Positions 9,701-18,863 of a DNA stretch of 64,000 bases are shown here, one piece after another. The DNA comes from Pseudoalteromonas sp049257235 (GTDB lineage Bacteria > Pseudomonadota > Gammaproteobacteria > Enterobacterales > Alteromonadaceae): contig NZ_JBMMUF010000006.1 of NCBI RefSeq assembly GCF_049257235.1, positions 198,384 through 262,383 on the forward strand, in the 5' to 3' direction. Within the stretch, counting starts at the first letter, position 1. Every line of letters begins with the position of its first letter. The notes under the pieces are model-generated. The model saw nothing but the letters and a program-made list of their open reading frames with translations, did not search any database and had not been told where the DNA came from. A program made the translations under genes and the position numbers.

Positions 9701-11663
9701 GCTGGTCGTCCGCGCTCGGAGCATAGATGTCCACACCAGGAGCAGCAATATCTACTAATAAAGTGTCTAGACCAAAGTAAGAAGGTCCACGGCCTGAGAA
9801 CCAAGCAACACGTTCTTTATCTACAGACTCAATAACACTTGTAGCACCCGTAACTGTACCCATGTGGCTGTCGCCTGTGCTCAGCCAGTTCAGTAACTCT
9901 GTACCACTTTCATTGGTGATGTGAATTGCTGGTAATGGGTGAGGAATGACAGGTATTGAACTGTAATCTTGGAAGCTGAAACGGTTGTAGATAATCACAC
10001 CTTCAGCGCCACCCGCAGCTACGTTTTCTGCCTTAAAATACAAAGGACGGCTACTACGGCGACACACAACAAGAACATCTTCTGCGCTTTCATCGATATC
10101 TGTAGTCGCAGGGTCATCTGCAAGATCGAATGTACCTGCAGGGAACGGTGCGTCACAATCAGCAATCGCATAGCTTGGCGCGTTAGGGTTCGCGAAATTC
10201 TGCGCATTGACAATTAAACCTGACACTTCATCAAACGTGAGTGAGTAGCCCTCAAAAGGACCTGGGGCTGCAGTATCGCCACCACTTAAGTTTTCTAACG
10301 ACTTTTTACCGTATTTAACGATAGAAGAAGGCGTATGTGCTGCAACGGTTGTCACCCAAGGCGATGAGTGGTCTGCGGTTGTAAACTCAGGGCCTGAGTT
10401 GCCCGCAGCAGCAGCTACGAACACACCAGCATTAGCAGCATTGAAAAATGCTTGCTCGATCGGGTCAACCCATGGATCTTCCTCTAAGCCACCTAAAGAG
10501 GCATTAAGTACATCCACGTTATCGATAATAGATTGCTCAATAGCAGCAAGAATTGCTGTTGACGGACAGCCAGCGTACAGATCGCCACCGCCACCAGCCC
10601 AACACACTTGATATGCGATGATGTTAGCGTGCGGTGCCATGCCTGATACTTCTTCAAACACTAAGTCAGTTTCAAGGCCTGAAGACTGAGGCTGCGATTC
10701 TGAAAGTTTAAACGGGATGTCATAAAGGATGTTACCCGCTGCAGTTCCAGCAACGTGCGAGCCGTGGCCATTGTAATCTTCACCATAAGCTGGGCGTGAC
10801 TCACCAAAGCGCGGATCGCTGAATGAGTCTGTAATTTCAGCGTAAGAGTAAATACCAACTAGCTTGTTGTTACACTTGTCTGAGAACTCAGCAGTCGCAC
10901 AGTCACCTAAAAACTCTGTGCCGTATGGGTTTGTGTGAACATAACCGTCACCGCCAACTTCTGCAAATGATGGGTGATCGCTGTTGATACCGGTATCGAT
11001 AACACCAACAACCATACCTTCACCCTTGTTGGTACCGCCGCCAAATGCATTAGCCCATAACTGCTTAGCACCTGTTTGTTCGATAGTATTAAAGGTAGAT
11101 AATTCATACACTTTTGAACGCGTAATGCGCTTTACGCCAGGTACTTTAGCCAGGCGTGATGCTTCATCTTGCGTTAGCGTAGTGGTAAAAGCGTTGATAG
11201 CAACAGAGTAAGCTCGCTCAACATTCACACTCAGCCCCTGTAATACGCTGGCTTGGGCAACGAATGACTGACGCTGATTTTCAAGATATTGGCTGTAACC
11301 AACAAATTCTTGTTGCTGTAGGTTCAAAGGTGAACCCTGGTTAGCACTGGCCTGTGCAACGATTTGCTTGGTTGCAGCTAACCCTTGTACGCCACCTTCA
11401 TAGGCTGAAATTGGTGCGTCTTCAAGCTCTACGATATAGGTGTGCTGTCCTGTAATGCCTTCTTCAGCACGGAAGATTTTTCCCTGCTTTTTAACGGTCT
11501 TAGCAACGTCGCCTGACCAATGATTCTGCTCAACAATAGGTTGAGGTGCATAGTCTGATGATGGTGTTGCCCACTGCGAACCTTGATCAACAGCAGTTGC
11601 AGCTGATGAACCTAGGTATAACGCAGAAGCCACCATAAAAGAGACTTTCTTCAAGTTAAACAT
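6738..11663 (-). CDS. Large secreted subtilisin-like (S8) protease with C-terminal GlyGly-CTERM-type anchor
   Basis: 1641 residues. In order: signal peptide (1-24), I9-type inhibitory propeptide (TYIVELEDAPISAY), and a catalytic domain with Asp about 223 (VIDTGINSDHP), His about 300 (GHGSHVAGT) and Ser 672 (SGTSMASPHVAGA). A protease-associated (PA) insert lies at roughly 440-600. A long region of beta-sandwich modules follows, then a C-x-D-P-A-A-T-N-Y / DDGSCTY element, and finally SSSGSLAWMLLMLLPFAV-RRK. That tail has the Ser/Gly, hydrophobic and Arg pattern of GlyGly-CTERM proteins, which are exported by type II secretion and processed by rhombosortase. The product is likely a cell-surface or released protein-degrading enzyme. 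It is a single gene with its own terminator. Substrate is unknown. Confidence 0.93.
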   Translation of the reverse strand: MFNLKKVSFMVASALYLGSSAATAVDQGSQWATPSSDYAPQPIVEQNHWSGDVAKTVKKQGKIFRAEEGITGQHTYIVELEDAPISAYEGGVQGLAATKQIVAQASANQGSPLNLQQQEFVGYSQYLENQRQSFVAQASVLQGLSVNVERAYSVAINAFTTTLTQDEASRLAKVPGVKRITRSKVYELSTFNTIEQTGAKQLWANAFGGGTNKGEGMVVGVIDTGINSDHPSFAEVGGDGYVHTNPYGTEFLGDCATAEFSDKCNNKLVGIYSYAEITDSFSDPRFGESRPAYGEDYNGHGSHVAGTAAGNILYDIPFKLSESQPQSSGLETDLVFEEVSGMAPHANIIAYQVCWAGGGGDLYAGCPSTAILAAIEQSIIDNVDVLNASLGGLEEDPWVDPIEQAFFNAANAGVFVAAAAGNSGPEFTTADHSSPWVTTVAAHTPSSIVKYGKKSLENLSGGDTAAPGPFEGYSLTFDEVSGLIVNAQNFANPNAPSYAIADCDAPFPAGTFDLADDPATTDIDESAEDVLVVCRRSSRPLYFKAENVAAGGAEGVIIYNRFSFQDYSSIPVIPHPLPAIHITNESGTELLNWLSTGDSHMGTVTGATSVIESVDKERVAWFSGRGPSYFGLDTLLVDIAAPGVDIYAPSADDQPFTNNPRSSDWQTLSGTSMASPHVAGAAALLKQSHPEWSISQIQSAMMLTAGNELSNARYFNNYEDEGFLSGLQDMGAGRMRVELADKAGLTLHQPIADMADANPNQGGRTKDLNTAYAVDNTCAQTCTFVREFTATEDASWTVHTEEWIGNFELTAEPAQFDIKAGETQQVVITATSKHNSGAVEFRDFTGNQGQVTLVSSNSNSPVLELPVWTFAGERGLPDYVRIDAHRTSAELEVGPFNTAEVTDFTSRSFGMVKGTEKTVKLFTDTTGADPFDLHEEDGEMVNINHVEWTTVPEGAKMYSASILGEEPVKRVLVFMGQDINEDGLPSMDEVLCMSTNYDISNFCNIVEPNAGEYFTVVMSVAYLSYGEEDMGRDVSFATGVVMNDEGGLTVTAEHQQVAGYEEYNLNLAYNLPEMEIGDIYFGGFDLGSNATDAGNLGYVPVIISQVDDDVSFSIDKNKASAGDRVSFTVDVIANNENEARNFALTTDFPEGIQIIADSITTTASTPATPEVVDNVLSVVGVQETTKDVERNYIVSTNVTDQSCSLTSANSPVPDYLNLRDLGWRTLEGVEGRYYNEFHYTFKELMNTDMDISFPFFNKYHFDSIKLNPAGLVTFGTQGRTTPFHVEFPRAASFPPPPPYMIAPFWVGDNTIPQRVDASSRVPGDPNAGITPTYTYSREWLVLEWDNVERSRVAGQSVDFEMFMRMGINYEPGQYEMLFAYDNVNLVDEQGSIGFKAADGRIFIQGDIPMDVNLGDSVGYNNMDEIVEDGLVVCMDYTGPEISKFSVSFDAYVSEKAANQVHTLYLNNGLEGSETERLSVDLEVHGNLTVVELGDMTVAENESISFDVVYADENSVSNVITVTGDNFTSEISGHESGSTVTLTPTAHFHGETAVTVSVHDSVNNTDMSSTTFMLMVESDGEELGCTDPAATNYDASANTDDGSCTYPVQVTPEDTAKSSSGSLAWMLLMLLPFAVVRRKVQA

Positions 11664-11815
11664 AATTAACCTTCGGCTTTATTTTTTTATGTTACGAAGT
11701 TGTGAAATAACTTCCCCACGCCGATGATTGTGTTTAAACCTTGAGCATTCAATCAGACCCAAATATTTAGGACAAATTGATGCATTTTGCGACAGTTATG
11801 AAAACGAATTGATAC

Positions 11816-11841
11816 AAAAAAGACCGCATTAAGCGGCCTCT
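11816..11841 (-). terminator. Terminator after glmU
   Basis: On the minus strand GAGGCCGC-TTAAT-GCGGTCTT forms an 8-bp stem with G-T pairs and is followed by six T, about 30 bp after the glmU stop. Confidence 0.85.
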
Positions 11842-11869
11842 TTAGGTACAAAACTCTATTATGTAAACG

Positions 11870-13231
11870 TTAGCTTTTCTTCACTGGGCGCTGCCAACCA
11901 TCAAGGTTGCGCTGTTTGCCACGAGCAACCGCTAATTGATTGTCACCCACGTTTGTTGTAACCACAGAGCCGGCACCAATCGTTGCCGTGTGACCGATTT
12001 CAACAGGGGCAACAAGCGACGAGTTAGAACCAATAAAGCTATTATCGCCAATAATGGTTTGCGACTTATTCACACCATCATAGTTACAGGTGATCGTGCC
12101 TGCACCAATGTTTACCTTCTCACCGATTTGCGCATCGCCAAGATAGGTAAGATGATTGGCCTTTGAGCCTTTGCCTAAGCGTGACTTTTTCATCTCAACG
12201 AAGTTACCAATGTGCGAATCTTCTTCCATCACCGCACCTGGACGTAAGCGCGCATAAGGACCAAGCGTACACTTCGTTGCTACCGTTGCGTCTTCAACAA
12301 TCGTGTTGGCTTTGATGACTACACCGTCACCAATTTTACAGTTTTTAAGCACACAGTTAGGGCCAATGATGACATCATCTCCGATCTCAACTGTGCCTTC
12401 GAAAATAACGTTCACATCAATTTGCACGTCTTGACCAGTGGTAACACTACCACGCACGTCAATACGGGCAGGATCAGCCAAACTCGCACCATTAATCATC
12501 AGCTCCTGAGCTTGCCATGCTTGGTATGCACGCTCTAACTGAGCAAGTTGTACGCGGTTATTTGCCCCTTCAACTTCCATTGGGTGCTCTGGCTGGCTAG
12601 AGCTAATTTCAACTCCCTCTGCGTGTGCCATAGCAACTATATCAGTAAGATAGTATTCACCCTGTGCATTATTGTTAGACAGGTTACCCAACCATTTCTT
12701 CAACAAGCCACCATTACAGGCCATGATACCGGTGTTAATTTCAGTGATAGCAAGCTGCTCTGCTGTAGCATCCTTTTGTTCTACGATGCCAACAAGCTTG
12801 CCATTTTCACGCAACATGCGGCCATAACCCGTTGGGTTTTCAAGATCTACAGTTAACACTGCAAGGCCATAATCTGGCGTTACTGACAGTAGCTTTTCAA
12901 GCGTAGATTTTTTAGTAAGAGGCACATCACCGTAGAGAATAAGCACGGTGTCATTGTCATTAATATGCTCTTTTGCCACGGCAACCGCGTGACCCGTACC
13001 GAGTTGCTCAGCTTGTAGCACCCAGTTAAGCTCATTGCCTGTAAGTTGCTGCTGCAGCATCTCACCACCGTGGCCATACACCAAATTAGTGGTATTGGCG
13101 CCGAGCGCTTTGGCATTATCAATGACATGCTGAACCATAGGCTTGCCCGCAATAGGGTGAAGCACTTTGGGAAGTTTTGAGCGCATACGGGTGCCTTTGC
13201 CCGCGGCCAAAATGACGGTGGTTAAATTCAT
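11870..13231 (-). CDS. glmU: Bifunctional GlmU: N-acetylglucosamine-1-phosphate uridyltransferase / glucosamine-1-phosphate acetyltransferase
   Basis: 453 residues from the ATG at 13231, which has an AAGGA site eight bases upstream; an upstream in-frame extension to 13294 is not needed. The N-terminal nucleotidyltransferase starts with LAAGKGTRMRSKLPKVLHP and contains YGDVPL. The C-terminal half is a left-handed beta-helix of hexapeptide repeats ending with the acetyltransferase region (ARLRPGA, TCNYDG, SNSSLVAPV). It makes UDP-GlcNAc in the cytoplasm for peptidoglycan and LPS. It lies downstream of atpC, as in E. coli, but behind a terminator, so it is probably transcribed separately or by read-through. 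Confidence 0.97.
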   Translation of the reverse strand: MNLTTVILAAGKGTRMRSKLPKVLHPIAGKPMVQHVIDNAKALGANTTNLVYGHGGEMLQQQLTGNELNWVLQAEQLGTGHAVAVAKEHINDNDTVLILYGDVPLTKKSTLEKLLSVTPDYGLAVLTVDLENPTGYGRMLRENGKLVGIVEQKDATAEQLAITEINTGIMACNGGLLKKWLGNLSNNNAQGEYYLTDIVAMAHAEGVEISSSQPEHPMEVEGANNRVQLAQLERAYQAWQAQELMINGASLADPARIDVRGSVTTGQDVQIDVNVIFEGTVEIGDDVIIGPNCVLKNCKIGDGVVIKANTIVEDATVATKCTLGPYARLRPGAVMEEDSHIGNFVEMKKSRLGKGSKANHLTYLGDAQIGEKVNIGAGTITCNYDGVNKSQTIIGDNSFIGSNSSLVAPVEIGHTATIGAGSVVTTNVGDNQLAVARGKQRNLDGWQRPVKKS

Positions 13232-13407
13232 TCTAATATCCTTTTTTCGCAATCTCTGACGTATGTCGTACAGTTCTGTTTTAAACGCGCACATCCTGTG
13301 TCGACGTTGAGTAATGCATTATGCGTTACTAACAGTGATTCTGTACCCATACGTACAATGTGCCAATATTGTAACTGCTTCACACTGAACATTGAACGAA
13401 TAGGCAT

Positions 13408-13438
13408 AAAAAAACCCACGCTGGTGGCGTGGGTTTTT
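13408..13438 (-). terminator. Terminator of the atp operon
   Basis: Perfect 7-bp stem CCCACGC / GCGTGGG with loop TGGTG, flanked by A7 on one side and T5 on the other, so it can work in both directions. It lies 25 bp past the atpC stop. Confidence 0.9.
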
Positions 13439-13462
13439 GCAAACCTTTGAGGTTGATAGCGA

Positions 13463-13885
13463 TTAGCTATTGCGCAATAGGCGGATAACGCGAAGTTGCG
13501 CAAGCGCTTCTTCAAGTTGCACAGCTGCTCTTTGGTAATCCAATTCGCCGCTTTGCGATTTATCCATTTGCTCTTGCGCTTCGCGCTTAGCTGCTTCTGC
13601 TGCTTGCTCGTCTAGCTCTTCAGCACGAACTGCAGTGTCTGCCAGCACGGTTACATTGTGAGGTTGAACCTCAAGTGTACCGCCTGCAACGTAGATGATT
13701 TCTTCACCACCTAGTTGCTTAACTAAACGCACCATACCAGGTTTCAGGGCAGTTAGTAGCGGCGCGTGACCTGGGTAAATACCCAATTCACCTTCACTAC
13801 CTGTCACTTGAAGTGTTTCTACACGACCAGAAAATAGCATTTCTTCTGCGCTTACCACATCAAGATGTACGGTCATAGCTGCCAT
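13463..13885 (-). CDS. atpC: F1 ATP synthase subunit epsilon
   Basis: 140 residues, close to the 139 of E. coli. It begins MAAMTVHLDVVSAEEMLFSG, contains the family motif GELGIYPGHAPLLTAL, and ends with a helical hairpin rich in Ala/Glu/Gln. Epsilon is part of the central stalk and couples and inhibits the F1 motor. The ATG at 13885 has AGGAGG five bases upstream. It is the last gene of the atp operon, 13 bp after atpD. Confidence 0.97.
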   Translation of the reverse strand: MAAMTVHLDVVSAEEMLFSGRVETLQVTGSEGELGIYPGHAPLLTALKPGMVRLVKQLGGEEIIYVAGGTLEVQPHNVTVLADTAVRAEELDEQAAEAAKREAQEQMDKSQSGELDYQRAAVQLEEALAQLRVIRLLRNS

Positions 13886-13898
13886 ACTCCCCTCCTAA

Positions 13899-15284
13899 TT
13901 ACATGCTTTTAGCTTTTTCTTGCGCTTCTTCGATTGAGCCAACCATGTAGAACGCTTGCTCTGGCATGTCGTCGAACTCACCGTTTAGAATGCCTTTAAA
14001 GCCAGCAATGGTGTCTTTTAGTGATACGTATTTACCAGGTGCACCTGTGAATACCTCAGCTACGAAGAACGGCTGAGATAGGAAACGCTGGATCTTACGA
14101 GCACGTGATACCACTTGCTTATCTTCATCAGACAGCTCGTCCATACCTAGGATGGCGATGATGTCTTTCAGCTCTTTATAACGCTGTAGTACTGTCTGAA
14201 CGCCACGCGCTGTGTCGTAGTGTTCTTGACCGATTACTAGCGGATCTAGCTGACGTGAAGTTGAATCAAGTGGGTCAACAGCAGGGTAGATACCTAGTGC
14301 TGCGATATCACGAGAAAGTACAACTGTCGCATCTAAGTGAGCGAACGTAGTCGCTGGTGATGGGTCAGTCAAGTCATCCGCAGGTACGTATACCGCTTGG
14401 ATTGAAGTGATTGAGCCAGTCTTAGTAGATGCGATACGCTCCTGTAGTACACCCATCTCTTCTGCAAGAGTTGGCTGGTAACCTACCGCTGAAGGCATAC
14501 GACCTAGTAGTGCTGATACCTCAGTACCTGCAAGCGTGTAACGATAGATGTTATCTACGAAGAAAAGAACGTCACGACCTTCGTCACGGAACTTCTCTGC
14601 CATAGTAAGACCAGTTAGAGCAACACGTAGACGGTTACCCGGTGGCTCGTTCATCTGACCGTATACAAGCGATACTTTATCAAGTACGTTTGAATCGTTC
14701 ATTTCGTGATAGAAGTCGTTACCCTCACGAGTACGCTCACCAACACCTGCGAATACAGAGTAACCGCTGTGCTCGATTGCGATGTTACGGATAAGTTCCA
14801 TCATGTTTACGGTTTTACCTACACCAGCACCACCGAATAGACCAACTTTACCACCCTTAGCGAATGGACATACAAGGTCGATTACTTTGATACCAGTCTC
14901 AAGTAGTTCTACCGAGCTTGACTGATCTTCGTACGAAGGTGCTTCGCGGTGAATTGACATACGCTCTTCTTCGCCGATTGGGCCAGCTTCGTCAATTGCT
15001 TCACCTAGTACGTTCATGATACGACCAAGAGTAGCTTTACCTACTGGAACCTTGATCGCTTCACCTGTGTTTTCTACTGCTGTACCACGACGTAGACCGT
15101 CAGTAGTACCAAGTGCGATACCACGTACCACACCGCCACCTAGCTGCTGCTGAACTTCTAAAGTCAGACCTGCTAAGTCGCCATCTGTTACTTTTAGTGC
15201 GTCATATACGGCTGGCACGTTTTCTTGTGGAAACTCGATGTCCACAACGGCGCCGATAATTTGGACGACCTTACCTAAACTCAT
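13899..15284 (-). CDS. atpD: F1 ATP synthase subunit beta (catalytic)
   Basis: 461 residues. The P-loop GGAGVGKTVNMMELI lies at about residue 150, the catalytic GERTREGNDFYHEM segment follows, and the DELSEED-like loop is represented by DELSDEDKQVVSRARK. Catalyses ATP synthesis or hydrolysis at the three beta/alpha interfaces of F1, on the cytoplasmic side of the inner membrane. The codon use is strongly biased (many GGT, CGT, GTA-rich stretches), as usual for a highly expressed gene. The start ATG at 15284 follows GAGAGGAAT. Confidence 0.98.
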   Translation of the reverse strand: MSLGKVVQIIGAVVDIEFPQENVPAVYDALKVTDGDLAGLTLEVQQQLGGGVVRGIALGTTDGLRRGTAVENTGEAIKVPVGKATLGRIMNVLGEAIDEAGPIGEEERMSIHREAPSYEDQSSSVELLETGIKVIDLVCPFAKGGKVGLFGGAGVGKTVNMMELIRNIAIEHSGYSVFAGVGERTREGNDFYHEMNDSNVLDKVSLVYGQMNEPPGNRLRVALTGLTMAEKFRDEGRDVLFFVDNIYRYTLAGTEVSALLGRMPSAVGYQPTLAEEMGVLQERIASTKTGSITSIQAVYVPADDLTDPSPATTFAHLDATVVLSRDIAALGIYPAVDPLDSTSRQLDPLVIGQEHYDTARGVQTVLQRYKELKDIIAILGMDELSDEDKQVVSRARKIQRFLSQPFFVAEVFTGAPGKYVSLKDTIAGFKGILNGEFDDMPEQAFYMVGSIEEAQEKAKSM

Positions 15285-15317
15285 GTCTATTCCTCTCGTT
15301 AATCTTTGCCCGAAGCA

Positions 15318-16178
15318 TTAAACTGCTGCTGATCCGCCAACAATCTCACTGATTTCTTGTGTGATTGCGGCCTGACGAGCCTTGTTATAAACAAGCTGTA
15401 ACTCATCCATCAGGTCGCCTGCATTATCTGTTGCGGCTTTCATCGCAACCATACGGGCAGCCTGCTCAGAGGCAGCATTTTCAACCACACCTTGGTATAC
15501 CTGAGATTCCACAAAGCGAACCATTAATGTTTCCAAAAGTGCTTTTGGATCTGGCTCGTAAATGTAGTCCCAGCGGTGTGCTAGTTCTTCGCTTTCTGTT
15601 TTCGGCAAAGGCAACAATTGATCGATTGTTGGTTCTTGCTTCATGGTGTTTACAAATTTGTTGTAAACAACGAACAAGCGGTCTATTTTGCCTTCGTTGT
15701 ATGCATCAAGCATAACCTTTACAGGACCAATTACGTCCTGTACTGAAGGCGCATCGCCTAGACCCGATTTTTTGGCCTGTAGCGAGCCACCAAAACGTTG
15801 GAAGAAGCTGGCAGCTTTGCTACCTAGTACAGCGAAATCCGCAGATACGCCTTTTTCTTTCCACGCTTTAACGTCTATAGCTACTTTCTTAAACTCGTTA
15901 GAGTTCAAGCCACCACATAAACCACGGTCGGTAGAGATGACGATATAACCAACGCGCTTGACCTCTCGCTCTTCCAAATAGGCATGGCGATATTCGAGGC
16001 TAGCATTAGCAACATGACCGATCACTTTGCGTAAGTTTTCAGCGTATGGACGGCTTGAAGCCACACGATCTTGCGCCTTCTTCATTTTTGAAGCGGCAAC
16101 CATTTCCATCGCGCTAGTGATCTTTTGAGTATTCTTGATACTCCCGATCTTGCTTTTTATCTCTTTTCCGCTGGCCAT
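15318..16178 (-). CDS. atpG: F1 ATP synthase subunit gamma
   Basis: 286 residues, typical length 287. The N-terminal helix (KEIKSKIGSIKNTQKITSAM) and C-terminal helix (NKARQAAITQEISEIVGG) form the rotating coiled-coil shaft inside the alpha3beta3 ring. The family motif DRGLCGGLN lies at about residue 90. It sits between atpA and atpD, in the normal operon order. Confidence 0.98.
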   Translation of the reverse strand: MASGKEIKSKIGSIKNTQKITSAMEMVAASKMKKAQDRVASSRPYAENLRKVIGHVANASLEYRHAYLEEREVKRVGYIVISTDRGLCGGLNSNEFKKVAIDVKAWKEKGVSADFAVLGSKAASFFQRFGGSLQAKKSGLGDAPSVQDVIGPVKVMLDAYNEGKIDRLFVVYNKFVNTMKQEPTIDQLLPLPKTESEELAHRWDYIYEPDPKALLETLMVRFVESQVYQGVVENAASEQAARMVAMKAATDNAGDLMDELQLVYNKARQAAITQEISEIVGGSAAV

Positions 16179-16234
16179 GACTCTTTCTCCGAATCTGGGT
16201 GAGTTTTAAATTAAAACTCACCGTTCATAACTAA

Positions 16235-17776
16235 TTACCAAGTTTGCGTAGACTTGAACTTCTCAAGAAGTTCTTTTAGCTGCGCTTCGATCTCGGCGTT
16301 GTAGTTACCAGTTTCATTGATTTGAGCCATTAGCTCTGCGTATGTGCTGTTTGCGTATGAGATAAGAGCGGCTTCGAAATCACCGATTTTCGCGATTTCG
16401 ATGTCTTTTAGGTAGCCCTTTTCTGCTGCAAATAGCGACAGAGACATTTCCGCAACAGACATTGGTGCGTACTGTTTCTGCTTCATTAGCTCTGTTACGC
16501 GCTCACCGTGCTCAAGCTGTGCACGAGTTGCATCGTCAAGGTCAGAAGCGAACTGAGAGAACGCTGCTAGTTCACGGTACTGAGCTAGCGCTAGACGGAT
16601 ACCACCACCTAGTTTCTTAACGATTTTAGTTTGCGCTGCACCACCTACACGAGATACCGAGATACCAGCGTTAACCGCTGGACGGATACCCGCGTTGAAC
16701 AAGTCAGTTTCTAAGAAGATCTGACCGTCGGTGATAGAGATAACGTTTGTAGGTACGAACGCAGAAACGTCACCACCTTGAGTTTCAATGATTGGCAATG
16801 CCGTCAATGAACCTGTCTTACCTTTCACTTCACCATTAGTGAACTTCTCTACGTAATCAGCGTTTACACGTGATGCACGCTCTAGAAGACGTGAGTGAAG
16901 GTAGAATACGTCACCTGGGTATGCTTCACGACCTGGTGGACGCTTAAGTAGTAGTGAGATCTGACGGTAAGCAACAGCTTGCTTAGATAGATCATCATAT
17001 ACGATTAGTGCGTCTTCACCGCGGTCACGGAAGTATTCACCCATAGTACAACCAGCGAATGGCGCTAGGTATTGTAGCGCTGCTGATTCAGAAGCAGATG
17101 CAACAACAACAATCGTGTTCTCTAGTGCACCGTGCTCTTCTAGTTTACGTACTACGTTAGCGATAGTAGATGCTTTTTGACCAACCGCTACGTACACACA
17201 CTTAACGCCTGTGCCTTTTTGGTTGATGATAGCATCGATAGCTAGTGCAGTTTTACCAGTCTGACGGTCACCGATTACAAGCTCACGCTGACCACGACCA
17301 ACTGGAATCATCGCATCGATAGACTTATAACCAGTTTGAACTGGCTCATCTACTGATTGACGCTCGATTACGCCTGGAGCGATTTTTTCAACTGGTTCGA
17401 AACCGTCGTTATCTAGAGCGCCTTTACCATCGATAGGTGCACCTAGTGTGTTAACAACACGACCAAGTAGACCACGACCAACAGGTACTTCAAGGATACG
17501 ACCAGTAGATTGTACTTTTACGCCTTCTTTAAGGTCTGCGTATGGACCCATTACTACTGCACCTACTGAGTCACGCTCAAGGTTTAGTGCGATAGCATAA
17601 CGGTTGCCAGGAAGCTCAATCATCTCACCTTGCATACAGTCAGCAAGACCGTGGATGCGGATGATACCGTCAGTAACAGATACGATAGTACCTTCGTTAC
17701 GAGCTTCACTTACAACTTCGAACTGCTCAATACGTTTTTTGATCAGATCAGAAATTTCAGTGGAATTAAGTTGCAT
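16235..17776 (-). CDS. atpA: F1 ATP synthase subunit alpha
   Basis: 513 residues, the same length as E. coli AtpA. It has the N-terminal stator-binding segment (QLNSTEISDLIKKRIEQF), the non-catalytic nucleotide site GDRQTGKTALAIDAI at about residue 170, and the arginine-finger region VSRVGGAAQTKI. It alternates with beta in the F1 hexamer. Start ATG at 17776 with GAAGAAGAG upstream; 15 bp after atpH. Confidence 0.98.
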   Translation of the reverse strand: MQLNSTEISDLIKKRIEQFEVVSEARNEGTIVSVTDGIIRIHGLADCMQGEMIELPGNRYAIALNLERDSVGAVVMGPYADLKEGVKVQSTGRILEVPVGRGLLGRVVNTLGAPIDGKGALDNDGFEPVEKIAPGVIERQSVDEPVQTGYKSIDAMIPVGRGQRELVIGDRQTGKTALAIDAIINQKGTGVKCVYVAVGQKASTIANVVRKLEEHGALENTIVVVASASESAALQYLAPFAGCTMGEYFRDRGEDALIVYDDLSKQAVAYRQISLLLKRPPGREAYPGDVFYLHSRLLERASRVNADYVEKFTNGEVKGKTGSLTALPIIETQGGDVSAFVPTNVISITDGQIFLETDLFNAGIRPAVNAGISVSRVGGAAQTKIVKKLGGGIRLALAQYRELAAFSQFASDLDDATRAQLEHGERVTELMKQKQYAPMSVAEMSLSLFAAEKGYLKDIEIAKIGDFEAALISYANSTYAELMAQINETGNYNAEIEAQLKELLEKFKSTQTW

Positions 17777-17790
17777 GCTCTTCTTCCCAA

Positions 17791-18324
17791 TTACGATTGT
17801 AGTGTAGTGGCCAGTCGGCTCAGTTTGCCGCTGATAGTGCCATCGATTACGGTGTCGCCGGCTTTAATTACCAAACCACCAACAACAGTGTTATCAACAC
17901 TACAATTCAGCTTAACTTTGCGTGCGAAACGTTTTTCTAGTGCCGCGGCTAATTTCTCTTGCTGCGTAGCAGCAAGCTCGGTTGCAGAAACAACGTCAAC
18001 GTCGATTTCTTTGTCATAATCCGCTTTTAATTCAGCGAATAATTGTGCAACCGCCGGTAGGGCGACTAAACGTCCATTTTCGGCCATTACCTTTACTAGG
18101 TTCTGGCCATATTCGTTGAGTTGCTCCGCGCAAATCTGAATCATTGTTTCAGCTTGCTTGTCAGCAGAGGCGCTGCTCGCTAGGAACTGAGCAACTTGTT
18201 CATGTTTCGCTACTTCACCAGCGAAAATCAACATCTCGTTCCATGCGTCAACCGCACCTTTATCAACGGCAAATTCAAAAGCCGCTTTAGCGTATGGGCG
18301 AGCGATAGTAGTCAGTTCAGACAT
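17791..18324 (-). CDS. atpH: F1 ATP synthase subunit delta
   Basis: 177 residues from the ATG at 18324, exactly the E. coli length. This ATG is eight bases after AGGAGG, whereas the in-frame ATG at 18330 lies almost on top of it. The N-terminus MSELTTIARPYAKAAFEFA and the C-terminal GGLVIKAGDTVIDGTISGKL are characteristic. The subunit joins F1 to the peripheral stalk formed by subunit b. Confidence 0.96.
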   Translation of the reverse strand: MSELTTIARPYAKAAFEFAVDKGAVDAWNEMLIFAGEVAKHEQVAQFLASSASADKQAETMIQICAEQLNEYGQNLVKVMAENGRLVALPAVAQLFAELKADYDKEIDVDVVSATELAATQQEKLAAALEKRFARKVKLNCSVDNTVVGGLVIKAGDTVIDGTISGKLSRLATTLQS

Positions 18325-18339
18325 GCTCATACCCTCCTA

Positions 18340-18810
18340 TTAAAGCTCGGCAACAAGTTTTTCAACTATGTCGCTGTGCGCGGCTTCATTGATTTCGCGC
18401 TCTAAGATCTTCTCAGCACCGATAACCGCTAGAGAAGCAACTTGCTTACGCAATTCTTCTTTTGCACGGTTACGCTCAGCTTCAATTTCTGAGTGACCTT
18501 GAGCAATGATTTTTTCACGCTCTTCGTGACCACGAGTTGTCTCTTCGTCAACGATTTGCGTCGCACGCTTTTTAGCTTGCTCGATGATTTCAGCAGCTTC
18601 TGCTTTAGCTTCTTTAAGTTGCTCGGTTGCTTTTTTACGAGCAAGCTCAAGATCTTTTTCAGCTTTATCAGAGGCAGCTAAACCATCTTCGATTTTCTTT
18701 TGGCGAGCTTCGATTGCACCGTTTAGTGGTGGCCACACGAACTTCATGCAGAACCATACGAAAACGATGAAAGCGATTAATTCACCAATTAGAGTGGCGT
18801 TTAAACTCAC
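18340..18810 (-). CDS. atpF: Fo ATP synthase subunit b
   Basis: 156 residues, GTG start at 18810 after GGAGGAG. One N-terminal membrane helix (IGELIAFIVFVWFCMKFVWP) is followed by a long charged, alanine-rich coiled coil (about residues 30-140) forming the peripheral stalk as a dimer. Length equals the E. coli protein. It lies between atpE and atpH. Confidence 0.97.
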   Translation of the reverse strand: MSLNATLIGELIAFIVFVWFCMKFVWPPLNGAIEARQKKIEDGLAASDKAEKDLELARKKATEQLKEAKAEAAEIIEQAKKRATQIVDEETTRGHEEREKIIAQGHSEIEAERNRAKEELRKQVASLAVIGAEKILEREINEAAHSDIVEKLVAEL

Positions 18811-18863
18811 GTCCGCTCCTCCTTACAAGTCAATTTATGTTCGCGTTAAATGTCTTTCTAAAA

